From: Bos javanicus
Taxonomy: Eukaryota > Chordata > Mammalia > Artiodactyla > Bovidae
Length of the DNA: 64,000 nucleotides
NCBI RefSeq assembly: GCF_032452875.1
Contig: NC_083885.1
Location: forward strand, 37,489,925-37,553,924
Direction of reading: 5' to 3'
Shown here: piece by piece, positions 48,041 to 58,574 of the stretch
Layout of the letters: each line of letters opens with the position of its first letter
Numbering within the stretch: position 1 is the stretch's first letter
Translations under genes and position numbers: made by a program
Notes under the pieces: generated by a model
What the model saw: the letters and a program-made list of their open reading frames with translations, nothing else
What the model was told of the DNA's origin: nothing
Databases searched by the model: none

Positions 48041-49458
48041 TCCAGGGTTAGGCAACCCTGTTCCTGACCACTCATGGAAGGAGAATCTTCATGGACTCCA
48101 TCTATTAAGAAACTGCAGAAGAAAAACCTTTGTGCATTATATTAAAACTTACACAGCACCAGGCAGTTCTGTTTAGGGTTCCTGTACTCACATCTTTTAT
48201 TTTGAGATGTGTTTCTCAAGTTTCATGGGGTTTCATTGTAGAACATATCAGGAAAACTATTCTGCCCTCCCACTTCCCTTTCAAAAAAATGTGTTGATGG
48301 TTAGAATAAGGAAGTCTAAGAACAAAGAGAAAACTTGAAAAAAGAGTGGAACCTGTGGGGTTATTTTATAGTAAAGATAGGAGTCATGTCCATTCTACCA
48401 GAGGACTCAGTGTCTACATGAGCAGTCACTTTTTTGACTGGTAAATATATTTAGGGAGAAGTGCATTTAGATGCCATCTTTACTCATTTATTCTTCAAAC
48501 TGTAATACAGCACATTTTGGGTTTTAGTATATTGCATTTTAAAACTAATGATGCATTCATTCTAGAGCAAATCTTATTTCTAAGCCCTAATTTAATAGAA
48601 TTAAACTCTAAGCTGAATTGGTTTTATGAGATAAAACTCTGAAGTTGATAACTGCATTTAGGAATAGTTCAGGTATTGAGTTTCTAATTTGCTTCCTGAG
48701 CATGGAAATCCCTCAGATAATCAATATTGACTGCCTTTAATTGGTAGGAAAGGCCCTTGCTGAGTTTTTTATCTTTTGCTGATGGAATTGCCTCCGCACC
48801 TTTGTTGTCGTGCCCCTCTGATTGGCCACAGCTGAAGAGCTCTGGGTTTGAGTTCTTTGGAAGTTGGAGTTGGATGTTTGTTCCTGACTGGTTTACCACA
48901 ACTGTATTCAGCTCTATTGAAGCAACAGTGGTCCTGGAGTCCTTTATTCTGTATGCCTTACGGAGTTTCTGGGTTTATTTCAGTTTTCCTTTAAGACTGT
49001 ATATTGAGTCTTTATGACAGACCATTACTGTTTTGGTTGGGGTCGGGGGGCGGGGATGGAAGCAAGCTGATCAAGGTAAGATCAGGAGCTTCCTAAAGGG
49101 TAGGGACATTTCTGAATATGCTCTGACACCTCTAAATAGTTTTAATACCTTCTGAAAATGAAAATCTTGCTAACTGTTAAATGTTGTATTCCAGACGTTA
49201 CAGGCATTGGAAATTGATTTCTCCAAATCCCTTAAAAATCAGATGTTGGCTTGTTTTGGTATAGGAAATATATTAAAAATGTAAAACACAGGCAAATGTG
49301 TATTTTTCTTTTGGAGCAGAGGGTACCTCTTCATCCCATCCTTGATCCAAATCCTCTAAGAAAACCGCCCCCCACCCCCCTTTTTTTTGTCCCTGTCAAT
49401 CTAGAGGGATTTTGTTTAAAGGAATTGAATGTGAACACTATAGACCTGTTACTGTCTT

Positions 49459-49730
49459 CGGAGAAGGCAATGGCACCCCACTCCAGTACTTTTGCCTAGA
49501 AAATCCCATGGACGGAGGAGCCTGGTAGGCTACAGTCCATGGGGTCGCTAGAGTCGGACACGACTGAGCGACTTCACTTTCACTTTTCACTTTCATGCAT
49601 TGGAAAAGGAAATGGCAACCCACTCCAGTGTTTTTGCCTAGAGAATCCCAGGGACCGGGGAGCCTGGTGGGCTGCTTACTATGGGGTCGCACAGAGTCGG
49701 ACACGACTGAAACGACTTAGCAGCAGCAGC
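49459..49730 (+). mobile_element. Bov-A2 SINE, full-length dimer
   Basis: 'cggagaaggcaatggcaccc' to 'gacttagcagcagcagc', with both monomers and the linker intact. Exact 9-bp flanks tactgtctt at 49450-49458 and 49731-49739. It has few differences from the consensus as I know it, so it is fairly young. Confidence 0.95.
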
Positions 49731-49799
49731 TACTGTCTTACCTCATTTTTCAAAATGAGACAATTCAAAATCTTTACTGTTTCTTTTTTCTTATTATCA

Positions 49800-50270
49800 A
49801 GGAATAGACGTTTAGTATAAACACTTTTTAAAAAACTATGGTATAGCACATAAAATAAAAAGGTAATCTCACTACTTACCTATAATGGCTGCTAATGTTA
49901 AAGAGTATACAGGTGAAGGAATCAGGATCAAAATGCACATATTTCTTTGTGAACTCCTTTTAAAATTTAATGTTACATTGGATACATTTCTAGATGTTGT
50001 TAAATATACTTTTTTTTCATCTTTATTTATTTTTAAATTTTATTTTATTTTTAAACTTTACATAATTGTATTAGTTTTGCCAAATATCAAAATGAATCCA
50101 CCACAGGTATACATGTGTTCCACTTGATTTTTTTAAAATTAATTTATTTTTATTTTTTAATGGTTGCACAGTATGGATGCCTCATAATCTGTTTAACTGA
50201 TTCCCTGTTATCGGGTATGTATTTTCTTCTAAATTTCCAAGTATTATATATATAGGGAAAATCTCAGTTC
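49800..50270 (-). mobile_element. Old L1 3' region, degraded
   Basis: 'acattggatacatttctaga' and, right of the younger L1 insert, 'ttgcacagtatggatgcc' with 'ctgtttaactgattccctg' resemble antisense 3' UTR of an old mammalian L1. Confidence 0.45.
50012..50123 (-). mobile_element. Ruminant L1 3' UTR fragment
   Basis: A T/A-rich edge (the tail on the opposite strand) followed by 'attagttttgccaaatatc' and 'aatgaatccaccacaggtat' is ruminant L1 3' UTR in antisense, lying inside older L1-like sequence. Confidence 0.68.
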
Positions 50271-52750
50271 AAATACTCACACTTTGCAATATGTTTATTA
50301 TGTGGCCTCAGACTTGTTTTTCTTCTTTTCCATTTCAAAAACTCTCCAACATGATGAGAAATGTTTTATATATTTAGGTTATTTGTGAAGTTTACTTTAG
50401 CTCTTTAAGTTCTACACTCTAGTAAATATTTTTTGAACTTATTAAGTTTTCCATAAATGACTAAATCTGTGTATTTTATTCCTGTCTATAAATTTGCATT
50501 AATTTTAAGGTATATGTGGGAAAGGTGAACTACTACTTAACTCACGAGAGCTTTGGCATCTGTTTGGAGTTTATAGCAGTGTACTTCCTTTTCTTCTGGA
50601 AAACTGTGTTATCAGTGACCTTGCCAGCTGTTCCTGTGGCTGCCCACCTGCTGTGCCCTGGCTGTTGTGGCCCATGCAAGTTGGCCAGCTCTCTGATAGT
50701 TCAGAAAGGCCACTGAACGTGACTCCTGCCTGAAAGGCTGAGAAAGTAAATCATGGATCTGGCACATTTCAATGTAAGTAAATTACATTTTGTCAGCTTC
50801 ATTGCCCTGAATTTCACGCGCAAATGTGGGACTTTGAATGACTGGCATTGACAATAAAAAAAAAACAACAACGGAAAAAACAAGGCTAATGCCTTATTAA
50901 TGCAAACAATCTCTGATTCAAATGGCTGGAGGCAAGGAGTTGTTGCTATTTCAATAGGGACAATTGCTAGTTTTCCTTCTGTTCTTATTAATTTCTCAGA
51001 AAATTTAAGCTATGTTTTGTTTTCCAGTCTGCTTCTCGCTGGATTGGAAACACCAATGCCTTCTTTGGAAAAATACTGGCTTTTGGAGGCTTGTAGAAAC
51101 TAGGGGATTTGGGGTCCTTATTCATCAGGGCTCTTGTGCTGTGATTTAGGTAAGAACCTACATGTTCTCTTGAGTCTGCCTCTGGGCATCCTCCTTTTAC
51201 TGCAGATCCTTGTGGTTTCACCTCTGTGGTCAACCTCTTAGAAAAACTCTTTCTGAAAAATCCAGATACCAGAGCAGCATGGTAGGTGTTTTAATGTTCT
51301 GGACAAACAATCTGGGGTCTTAGGTTGCCTTCTAGAAATAAAATAATTTATTCTCTCTCTCTCTTTTTTTTTTGGAAGAGTGGGATACATTTCTTTGTCT
51401 CATCAGCTCCATCAAACTTGGTATTTGCCTTTTCTATTTGATCAGAAAAAATGCCCAGCTTCATGGAAGTAACAGTCAGCTCCTACCTCGATCCTATGTA
51501 TGTATTCGTTCTTATTACTCATCTCAAATAGGAACAAATGTATATGTTAGAGTGCTCTTTAACTGTTCACACCAGAGGAATCTGCGATACTAAAAATTCT
51601 AGTGAGTTTATAGGTGGGTTTGACCTAATACAATCTTGTTTCAGGAGTCTGTCAGCGGGGATACAGGAAAATATCTGTTTTATCTCTTCACATATTTACT
51701 TTGCCTCTACTCAAAAACATATGCACAAAACATATAACAACAAGCAAAAGAACTTGCATTGTATGTGTGTATTTGTATGTACTTGCTTTTTGTTCAGCTG
51801 AAAGGTCCTACGGTGTGTAATGTTCCAAATCAAAAATGGGCTTTTTTATTGTGGTCTTGACTGAGGTACAGAATGGAGACAAATGACCCAGTCTAACACA
51901 TGTGACAATAGGAGAGCCTCAGAGACTTGGGGAAACTTTTTCAGGCTTATCAGCAAACTTTGAAATGTGCAAAGATCTAGTTACAGTCAACACATTCACA
52001 GGATGGTGAAACTTTGACCTTGACTTTTGAGCTTCTTGCCATTTTTTAAGGCCTGGGTGAGCAGGTCTGACTTTTCTAGGAGATATGTCTGACAGAGGAT
52101 TCAGGGCTGAAACAGTGATTGTATGAGTGGTGATGATCTTCAATTTCATCACTAGGAACAAAGAGAATGTAACATCATTCGTAGTTCTATTAGACCCAAT
52201 GCTACTATTTCAATAACAAATATTTTGTAATATCCTCTTTACTTAGCCTGACAATAAATACATAGACTACTATTCATGTAATTTAAAAAAGACTGTTAAA
52301 AACACCTCAATAAAAAACACAATTGAAAGGAAAGCAGTTCATAATAAAACAGACATTGTATATGAAAATATTCAGGATAACCATACTAGGAAAAATACTG
52401 AAGAAGTTGGTACCTATACTCATTGGTGGATGCACCATGGGTCAGTGACAAATGCAGACCAACAGAATGTGTTGCATTGGCAACTTGGTTTCATTGAGTT
52501 GCTTTGTTATGACTTTCTGATGTGGGGAACAGCTCTTGGTAGAGTTTGGAATGAAATAACATATAGTTGTCTCTTGGTTTATCTTGCAGTTGCATTCCTA
52601 GAAAATTCATTTATATTCACACTGAATGATGGTTTGTTTATATGTGAGAGAACTTAGGTTCTAGGCTCAGATAATGATTAACAAGTGTTTACCTTGGTGA
52701 ATGTCCAGTGGGGTGTTGGGAAGTCACGCAGGAGGTGAGTAGGATAATTT

Positions 52751-52880
52751 TTCATTGTGAGGGATGGTTTTGGATTGTGCTGGATGCTTAAGATCCTTGG
52801 ATCTGCCTGGTACATGTCAGTAGTGTCTCTGTTGCCTCATAATCATTGTGACAATCAAAAGTGCCCCCACAAAGTTCCAT
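52751..52880 (-). mobile_element. MER20 fragment (hAT-Charlie)
   Basis: 'gtacatgtcagtagtgtctc', 'aatcattgtgacaatcaaaa' and 'gtgcccccacaaagttcc' are the antisense central part of MER20. Termini are lost. Confidence 0.68.
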
Positions 52881-53154
52881 ATTGTGAGACTACTGTGGAA
52901 GATGGGATGAAGGAAGGACTTTTAGAGAGACAAATCTGTAGATGCTAATTCCTCAATGTGAAAAAAAAAAGCCCCGTGATATCAAATTCAAGCACAAAAT
53001 ATATCAGCTTAGTGTGCATATTAATACATTTTGATTACAATGGTAAAGAGTCATCATTCCAAGATTTCAGGAGGCATTCTTCAATTCTTAGATTCTTTGT
53101 CCCCTCCAAAGGGGTTTTTTGAAGAAATTAAAAGTATATGCTACATTTGAAAGC

Positions 53155-53298
53155 TTAACATATGCCTAGCACTGTGTTAAGCTGTATGTACATATTATTT
53201 TATTTAAACTCCCACCTGTAATTTTTGAAGATTTTAAGCTGAAGTTAGAACAGAAGCAAAACTTACCCAGCTAGCAAATGTAAGATTTGAGCTCAAGT
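53155..53298 (-). mobile_element. MIR SINE, degraded
   Basis: 'tatgcctagcactgtgttaa', 'tattttatttaaactcccac' and 'acccagctagcaaatgtaag' are antisense MIR in order. A Bov-tA has inserted at its right end. Confidence 0.68.
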
Positions 53299-53309
53299 AT
53301 GTCTAAGGA

Positions 53310-53521
53310 GGGCTTTTCCTGTGGTTCAGCAGTAAAGAGTCTACCTGCAATACAGGAGATGTGAATTTGGTCCCTGGGTCAAGAAGATTCCCTGGAGAAG
53401 GAAATGGCAACCCACTCCAGTATTCTCCTAGGAAATCCCATGGATAGAGGAGCCTGGAGAGTTCCAGTCCACGAGGTCACGGAAGAGTCTGACATGATTT
53501 GGGGACTAAACAGCAACGACA
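53310..53521 (+). mobile_element. Bov-tA SINE
   Basis: Complete but diverged Bov-tA from 'gggcttttcctgtggttcag' to 'ggggactaaacagcaacg'. Perfect 11-bp target duplication atgtctaagga at 53299-53309 and 53522-53532. Confidence 0.94.
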
Positions 53522-53989
53522 ATGTCTAAGGAAGTAATACAACAAGCACTTCTACACAGGTAACCGCAGAAGGGTACAGTTGATAGATTTCCCCTCTGCC
53601 TATAGACTGTCCTAAATATGCTTTAGGAGTGTCTAAAATGTAGCCCTACCTTTGGGCTCTGGATTCTTTTACCTGCTGTGTCCTGTTGAAGGCTTTATTA
53701 TGCACCATGTTCTAGTGGTTAATTTTCCTCTCTCTGAATTGAGTTCTATATTTTAATCTATGTTCGAGCTCTTTGTAGAAAAAAATTAGTTTGTAACCAT
53801 GTTTTGACAGCAATAAGACAGACTGTAACTTGGAAGTGGAGATATTGTGGTCTTTTGTAATTGTGCTTAATCACAATATATTTCAACAAAAGAAAAGTTT
53901 AGGAGCAGGAGAAAAAATGAAGATGGGATAAGATAGAGGAGGTGGCATAGAGCTATGTGCGTTTTGCCCCAGCGGTCACCCTGGCTAGT

Positions 53990-54475
53990 GGGTCCCAGGT
54001 TCTGGTGGAGTAATTGGCACATCTCCATGGCAGAAGCTGGTGATGTTGTGTCACCCGGATTTCCTGGGATCCCTTTCCCTGCTTGAGTGTCCACCCCTCA
54101 GCTGCTGCTCACATCTGCAACCTTTCCTGGAAGATTGGCCTTGGCCAAGAATGGAATGCCAGGAAGTTCTGGGAGTCTTTCTCTCAATCCACAGCCCTAG
54201 GTATCCTGTAGTCAGTAACTGGCTTTGGATTGGGGGGTGACAAAAGCCTTGTTCCCATTCTTCAGGGCAGGACAGACTCTGCCAGGTAGGTTAAGTCTGA
54301 GAGACCCTCGTGGAATTGGACTGAAGTGAGACTTGATCCAAAACGGTATTCTTGCTCCCTCCTGCCGCTGCCCATCCTGCTCCCTTTACCCTCCTCCTGA
54401 GAGCTCTTGCTTGATAACTCATTGTGCCCATCTCAAGGTTGTTTCTGTGGAACCAGACCTGAGACAGACCCAGTT
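53990..54475 (+). mobile_element. Possible ancient LTR-like repeat
   Basis: GC-richer block whose right end, 'catctcaaggttgtttctg' then 'ggaaccagacctgagacag', resembles the U5 end of old mammalian LTRs. Left boundary and target duplication not found. Confidence 0.25.
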
Positions 54476-54554
54476 TTTAAAAGGAAGCCACGTTGATTGC
54501 CAACCAAAGTCCAGCAAGACTTGTTTAAAAAAAAAAAAAAAGACCATTTTATTC

Positions 54555-54740
54555 AACATTTCTCTGTCCATAGCACTCTAGGTGCTTTATATAAACTATC
54601 TCTTTCGCTCACTGTGTCTTTTATAGTTGGAGAAACTGGACTTAGAAATGTTAACTGACTTGCTCAATAGCGGGCAGGTTGGTAATTGACGGAGATGGGA
54701 TGTGACTTCAAAGCTGTGGTCTGTGCCGTGTTCTCTGTCT
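54555..54740 (-). mobile_element. MIR SINE, degraded
   Basis: 'actctaggtgctttatataa', 'gttggagaaactggactta' and 'cttgctcaatagcgggcag' follow antisense MIR order across nearly its whole length. Confidence 0.65.
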
Positions 54741-55539
54741 CCCTAGTTACTAGTCACTGAAATAGTGAGCCCTCAGTAAAGTAAGCCATGGTTTTCAAGA
54801 GTTACCATGCTTTACTAAAAGTAAGTGTTGCCAAATTAATCATATTTACTATTTTTAACAAGTATGATATCAGTGCATAAAGGGGACATCTTGAATTGAA
54901 GCAGGCATGCTGGTAAAATCTCTTCCATGTTTTTCAAGACAAAATGGAGAATTGTGTACTGACCAGTGGAGTATATAGTTAGTTGAATAAACATTCTCAG
55001 CATGTTTTACTAACCAGAGCTAATTACCCTTATATTACAACCACTTCCAAACTGGATGCCCTGTTATCTTTTTTTAAAAATTTAAATCAATAACTTAGAT
55101 GACAACATAGAAACTATACTTTTCTGGTATGCAAACAGAAAGAACTCTTATATTGGCTATCAGAGCCAGTGTTCTATGGAACATGCTATGACCAGCTCTT
55201 CTTTTTATCCACCAGAGATCAAATATCATTGCCATAGGTTCACAACAGCTTTGTGATTGGGCTCAGGCTTGACCATAGACCAGTTGTGAAAAATAAGACC
55301 AAAAGTTCAGAACTGCTGCATGACCCTGGCAGAGTCTCCCTTCTCTTGGCCATCTTTGGTCCAGCCTCAGATGTGATCCTGTCCATGCTCCTTCAGTTCT
55401 GGGATAAGGATGTGTTCCAGCTGGCATTTGGGGAAATGCTGCCTCCATTCTAATAAACCTGCCTCTAGATTAGACTGGATTTAAGTCTATAAAAACAAAA
55501 TTGGTTTACTGTTCCTCTGGGTCTTACTAATGCTCCTAA

Positions 55540-55850
55540 TGAGAAATATTATTTATCAAATACTATATGCCAGATGGGCTTCCCTAGTGGCTCAGATGGT
55601 AAAGAATCTGCCTGCAGTGCAGGTTCAATCCCTGGGTCTAGATGGAGAAAAAGGCACTTGATACACATTATCTAATTTAATATTCACAACAACCCTGCAA
55701 GATAGCTTTCATTAATCCCATGAGACAAATGGATAAATTGAGAACTTCAGAGGCTAACTAACTTCCTGAAGATCACTTAGTTCCCGAAGGGTAGATCCAA
55801 GATTTCACTCTATCTGACTCCGGTCAGACTGAACAGAATCATCTCCTCAA
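55540..55850 (-). mobile_element. MIR SINE interrupted by a Bov-tA fragment
   Basis: 'aaatactatatgccag' left of the insert and 'gcacttgatacacattatct', 'cacaacaaccctgcaagata' and 'gaagatcacttagttcccg' right of it are one antisense MIR. Confidence 0.7.
55578..55638 (+). mobile_element. Bov-tA SINE head only, nested in MIR
   Basis: 'gcttccctagtggctcagat' through 'gttcaatccctgggtc' is the tRNA-derived head of Bov-tA, with an 8-base internal deletion and no body or tail. agatgg on each side (55572-55577, 55640-55645) may be the target duplication. Loss of the body could be a later deletion. Confidence 0.8.
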
Positions 55851-56346
55851 TTCACCACACTGAGTGACTCCAACAGCCCTAAGATATAACCACAGATGCC
55901 TTCAAAGGGAGCCTTTTTCCACCAAGGCTCTGATAGGAATGTCATTTTCATATAGGTTTTGTGCAACACTAGCATTCCTAGATCAGGGAGCAGTATCATC
56001 ATAAGCGCCGTTAAATCTCTACAATGTTTGAGAACCAGAGTAATGAGTATGACTTATAATGGAAAAATGGAGGGAGAAGTGTTTAAAAACATAAAAAAAA
56101 AAAAAAAAAAAGCATCTTGCTGGAAAGTTTCAACCAAGACGTCACTTTACTGTTTGTTGTGGTCTAAAACCTTGTGATAGGCCACCTTTCATGACTCAGC
56201 TTGTGTTTTATTTTTATTGAAAGTGTATCTTTTGAAGTATCCGCCACTGGGAAGTTAGTTTTCTCTCCCTATTGAGAGGTTCCCTTCGTGGATGAGAAGC
56301 CTAGCTTCCACTGTAGGAATGTCACATTTTCTCATGCACAAGTAGG

Positions 56347-56360
56347 TAGCAAGAGGGCGC
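56347..56360 (+). promoter_or_regulatory. CTCF-like motif
   Basis: TAGCAAGAGGGCGC matches the vertebrate CTCF core (CCASYAGRKGGCRS) at 10 of 14 positions, including the whole AGRKGGCRS half. Occupancy is unknown. Confidence 0.35.
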
Positions 56361-57139
56361 CCAGACATTTGGCTTACTGCTGAGGAATCTGTGCTTATTC
56401 ATGCATATTTACAAGGTAATTAGTTGTCCATTCATTCATTAGCGTGTTTATAGGGCCACTCGCAAAGCCTCTCAATTGCGGCTTGGAAGAGAGAGACAGC
56501 CGTGGCGGGCCTCCGGGGAACACTTGGGTTAAACAGAATCACAGCTGGATTTAGTGGAACACACTAGTCCCAAAACCAGAACTAGCTTAGTAACTCAAAT
56601 GTGATTTGTCAATCACCCCCAAAATGAGGTATTGAATTGGCTCATTCATGTTTTTTCTCTAAAAGTCAGGCAGAGACTCACGGATGCTAGAAATTTCTAT
56701 TTTTAAAGCCTTCCACATCCAGAGAGAGATTTGAATAGTTCCTTTTTTTTTTTTTTTTAAATTAGCTCATACTCAACTTGAGAAAAAGTTTGCTATACTT
56801 AAATTTACTTTTTGGTATACGGGTCCATGAAAGTTGATAAGTATGGCATGGTACAGAACAATTTCCATGTGTTTTAAAAGTAAAGACTTTTTTTGTACTT
56901 TATCTCCCCCCCGCCCCCCGCCCCAAATTAGTCAAATAGATCTGAACTAGACTAGCCGTATTTCATGGAGCAGGAAAAGACACTCTTTTTAGAAAGACAG
57001 GTATGTTTTGACTCATGACAGCACAGGTGGCTGCTGCAGGAGCCACTTTTGGGGAAATCCTGATGGAGCCAGCGTGCCTCAGTGGAACACTCCATCCTCA
57101 GAAGGGAGTACATAATTCTGTGGACTCAGAATTGATTTA

Positions 57140-57230
57140 GGGCAAGTTATCTAGTTTTCCAAAGCATTAAAAAAAAACCCCTAAACTATAAAATGAGGAT
57201 AACATTTCCTGGTGTAAGTGAATATCATTC
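57140..57230 (+). mobile_element. Possible MIR fragment
   Basis: 'gggcaagttatctagttttc' and 'aaactataaaatgaggataa' suggest the MIR centre in sense, split by an A/C-rich stretch. Confidence 0.45.
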
Positions 57231-57752
57231 CTGTGACCCCTTGGGTGTGGTTCTCTGTGTGTTTAAAACAAGCTCCCTAATCACTTGAGGCTGGACCCAC
57301 CATGGGGGAAGGTGTTCCTTGCGCGAGCAGCTTTGCATTCCAGATAAGCCCCCTCCTGGATATCAAAGGGAGGCAGTTTGCAGAACCTGTGTTTTTGAAA
57401 ATCTGTCCCTGCATTAGATCTGAGAGAAAAACGTCTAGCTCTTCAAATCATCTCACTCTCAAACCCCATCTGCATCTTTGTTTTTCCTGGTTCCAGGTCC
57501 CCTACGAGCATGCTTCCTGTGGTTGTGTGCATGTTTCAATATTTAGTTCCTTCAGTCAACTCAAAAGGACTTCAAACTCACCTCCTTTCAGGAAACCTCC
57601 TTCCAAACTAACCTCTTGGAAGACTAGGGGTTATCAGTATAGGGCTGCTTATTAAAAAAAAAAAAAGAGAAGTTCCCACCTCCTCCCACCCTTCAGTCTC
57701 TGTTGTGCGTTCCAGCAGCCTTTTACTTATGATCCCTTTGTCCATGTGGAGG

Positions 57753-58236
57753 TGTTGCAGGAAAGGGGACCCCTTCCAGGGCCCAAAACTGGGCTCTTGT
57801 CTAACACTCAGAAATGAATTGTCCGAGGAGACACATCTGCTGACAAAGCAAGAGATTTTATTGGGAAAGGGCACCTGGGTGGAGAGCAGTAGGGTAAGGG
57901 AACCCAGGAGAACAGTTCTGTCACATGGCTTGCAGTCTCGGGTTTTATGGTGATGGGATTAGTTTCCAGGTTGTCCTTAGCCAATCATTCTGACTCAGAG
58001 TCCTTCCTGGTGGTGCATGCCTTGTTCAGCCAAGATGGATGCCAGAGAGAAGGATTCTGGGAGGTGGTCAGACAGGTGGTTTCTCCTTTTGACCTTTCCC
58101 GAACTTTTCTGGTTGGTGGAGGCTAATTAGTTCCCTGTTCCTTACCAGGGCCTCCTGTCATAAAACAACTCATGCAAATGGTTACTATTGTGCCTGGCCA
58201 GGGTGGGCAGTTTCAATCAGTGTGCTTCCCCTAACA
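57753..58236 (-). mobile_element. Solo LTR of a ruminant endogenous retrovirus
   Basis: A 484-bp unit bounded by TG...CA (plus strand tgttgcag ... cccctaaca) with 4-bp direct duplications gagg at 57749-57752 and 58237-58240. In the transcriptional sense (minus strand) it has a TATA-like ATAAAA at 57943-57948 and, about 85 bases on, a poly(A) signal AATAAA at 57857-57862, the normal U3-R layout. No internal gag, pol or env sequence, primer-binding site or second LTR is present, so it is a recombination product. The 4-bp duplication fits a class I (gammaretrovirus-like) ERV, but I do not name the family. It cannot encode any protein. Confidence 0.85.
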
Positions 58237-58240
58237 GAGG

Positions 58241-58574
58241 CAGCATAGTGCAGTATTTAGTGCTCCATTTTTGGAATTGGTCTGCTATCTGTCTATGCTT
58301 TCATCCATCTATATATCATTTCTATTAGTGTTTAGCCATTTCTTTACCTATCAATCGTGTGTCTGGCTTTTTATTCATTCATCTGTAACTTTGAGAATGT
58401 TTTTTTTACCTTTCAGAGCCTCAGTTTCCTCATCTGTAAATGGGGTTAGTAATAATGCTTCAGAGATCTGTTATAAGGATTAAATGATACAGTGTATACA
58501 TAGCATTTGAAATCATCTCTGTTACATAGTATTAGCCACAGTATTACACAATATTATTTAGCTTGATAGTATTC
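58241..58574. other. Unique sequence with MIR
   Basis: Short stretch between the solo LTR and BovB. Apart from the MIR at 58405-58530 it is AT-rich with no coding frame. Confidence 0.5.
58405..58530 (+). mobile_element. MIR SINE, degraded
   Basis: 'cctcagtttcctcatctgta', 'aatggggttagtaataat' and 'ggattaaatgatacagtg' are the MIR centre and 3' half in sense. Confidence 0.78.

Larger units (their letters stand above)
42908..49449. other. Unique sequence with degraded relics and an inverted repeat
   Basis: No gene I can support. Old relics (MIR-like at 44650-44810 and 46485-46570) are scattered. A short direct/inverted motif cluster sits at 43969-44011 and a C-rich run at about 45533-45590. The outstanding feature is the long inverted repeat at 47068-48040. 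An open frame at 45140-45322 has no recognisable homology. Confidence 0.5.
50271..53298. other. Unique sequence with MER20 and MIR relics
   Basis: No gene is seen. The 50520-50720 stretch is GC-richer but its open frame has no recognisable domain. Otherwise AT-rich DNA with two old relics listed separately. Confidence 0.5.
53533..55539. other. Unique sequence with degraded relics
   Basis: No gene is seen. It includes a possible old LTR and a MIR listed separately, and an A-run near 54526-54541. Confidence 0.5.
55851..57748. other. Unique sequence with a GC-richer motif block
   Basis: No gene is seen. An A-run occurs at about 56093-56110, a GC-richer patch with a CTCF-like motif at 56347-56360, a T-run at about 56743-56758 and a C-run cluster at 56906-56924. 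Old MIR-like (57140-57230) and L2-like (about 57520-57610) sequence is present but weak. Confidence 0.5.
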
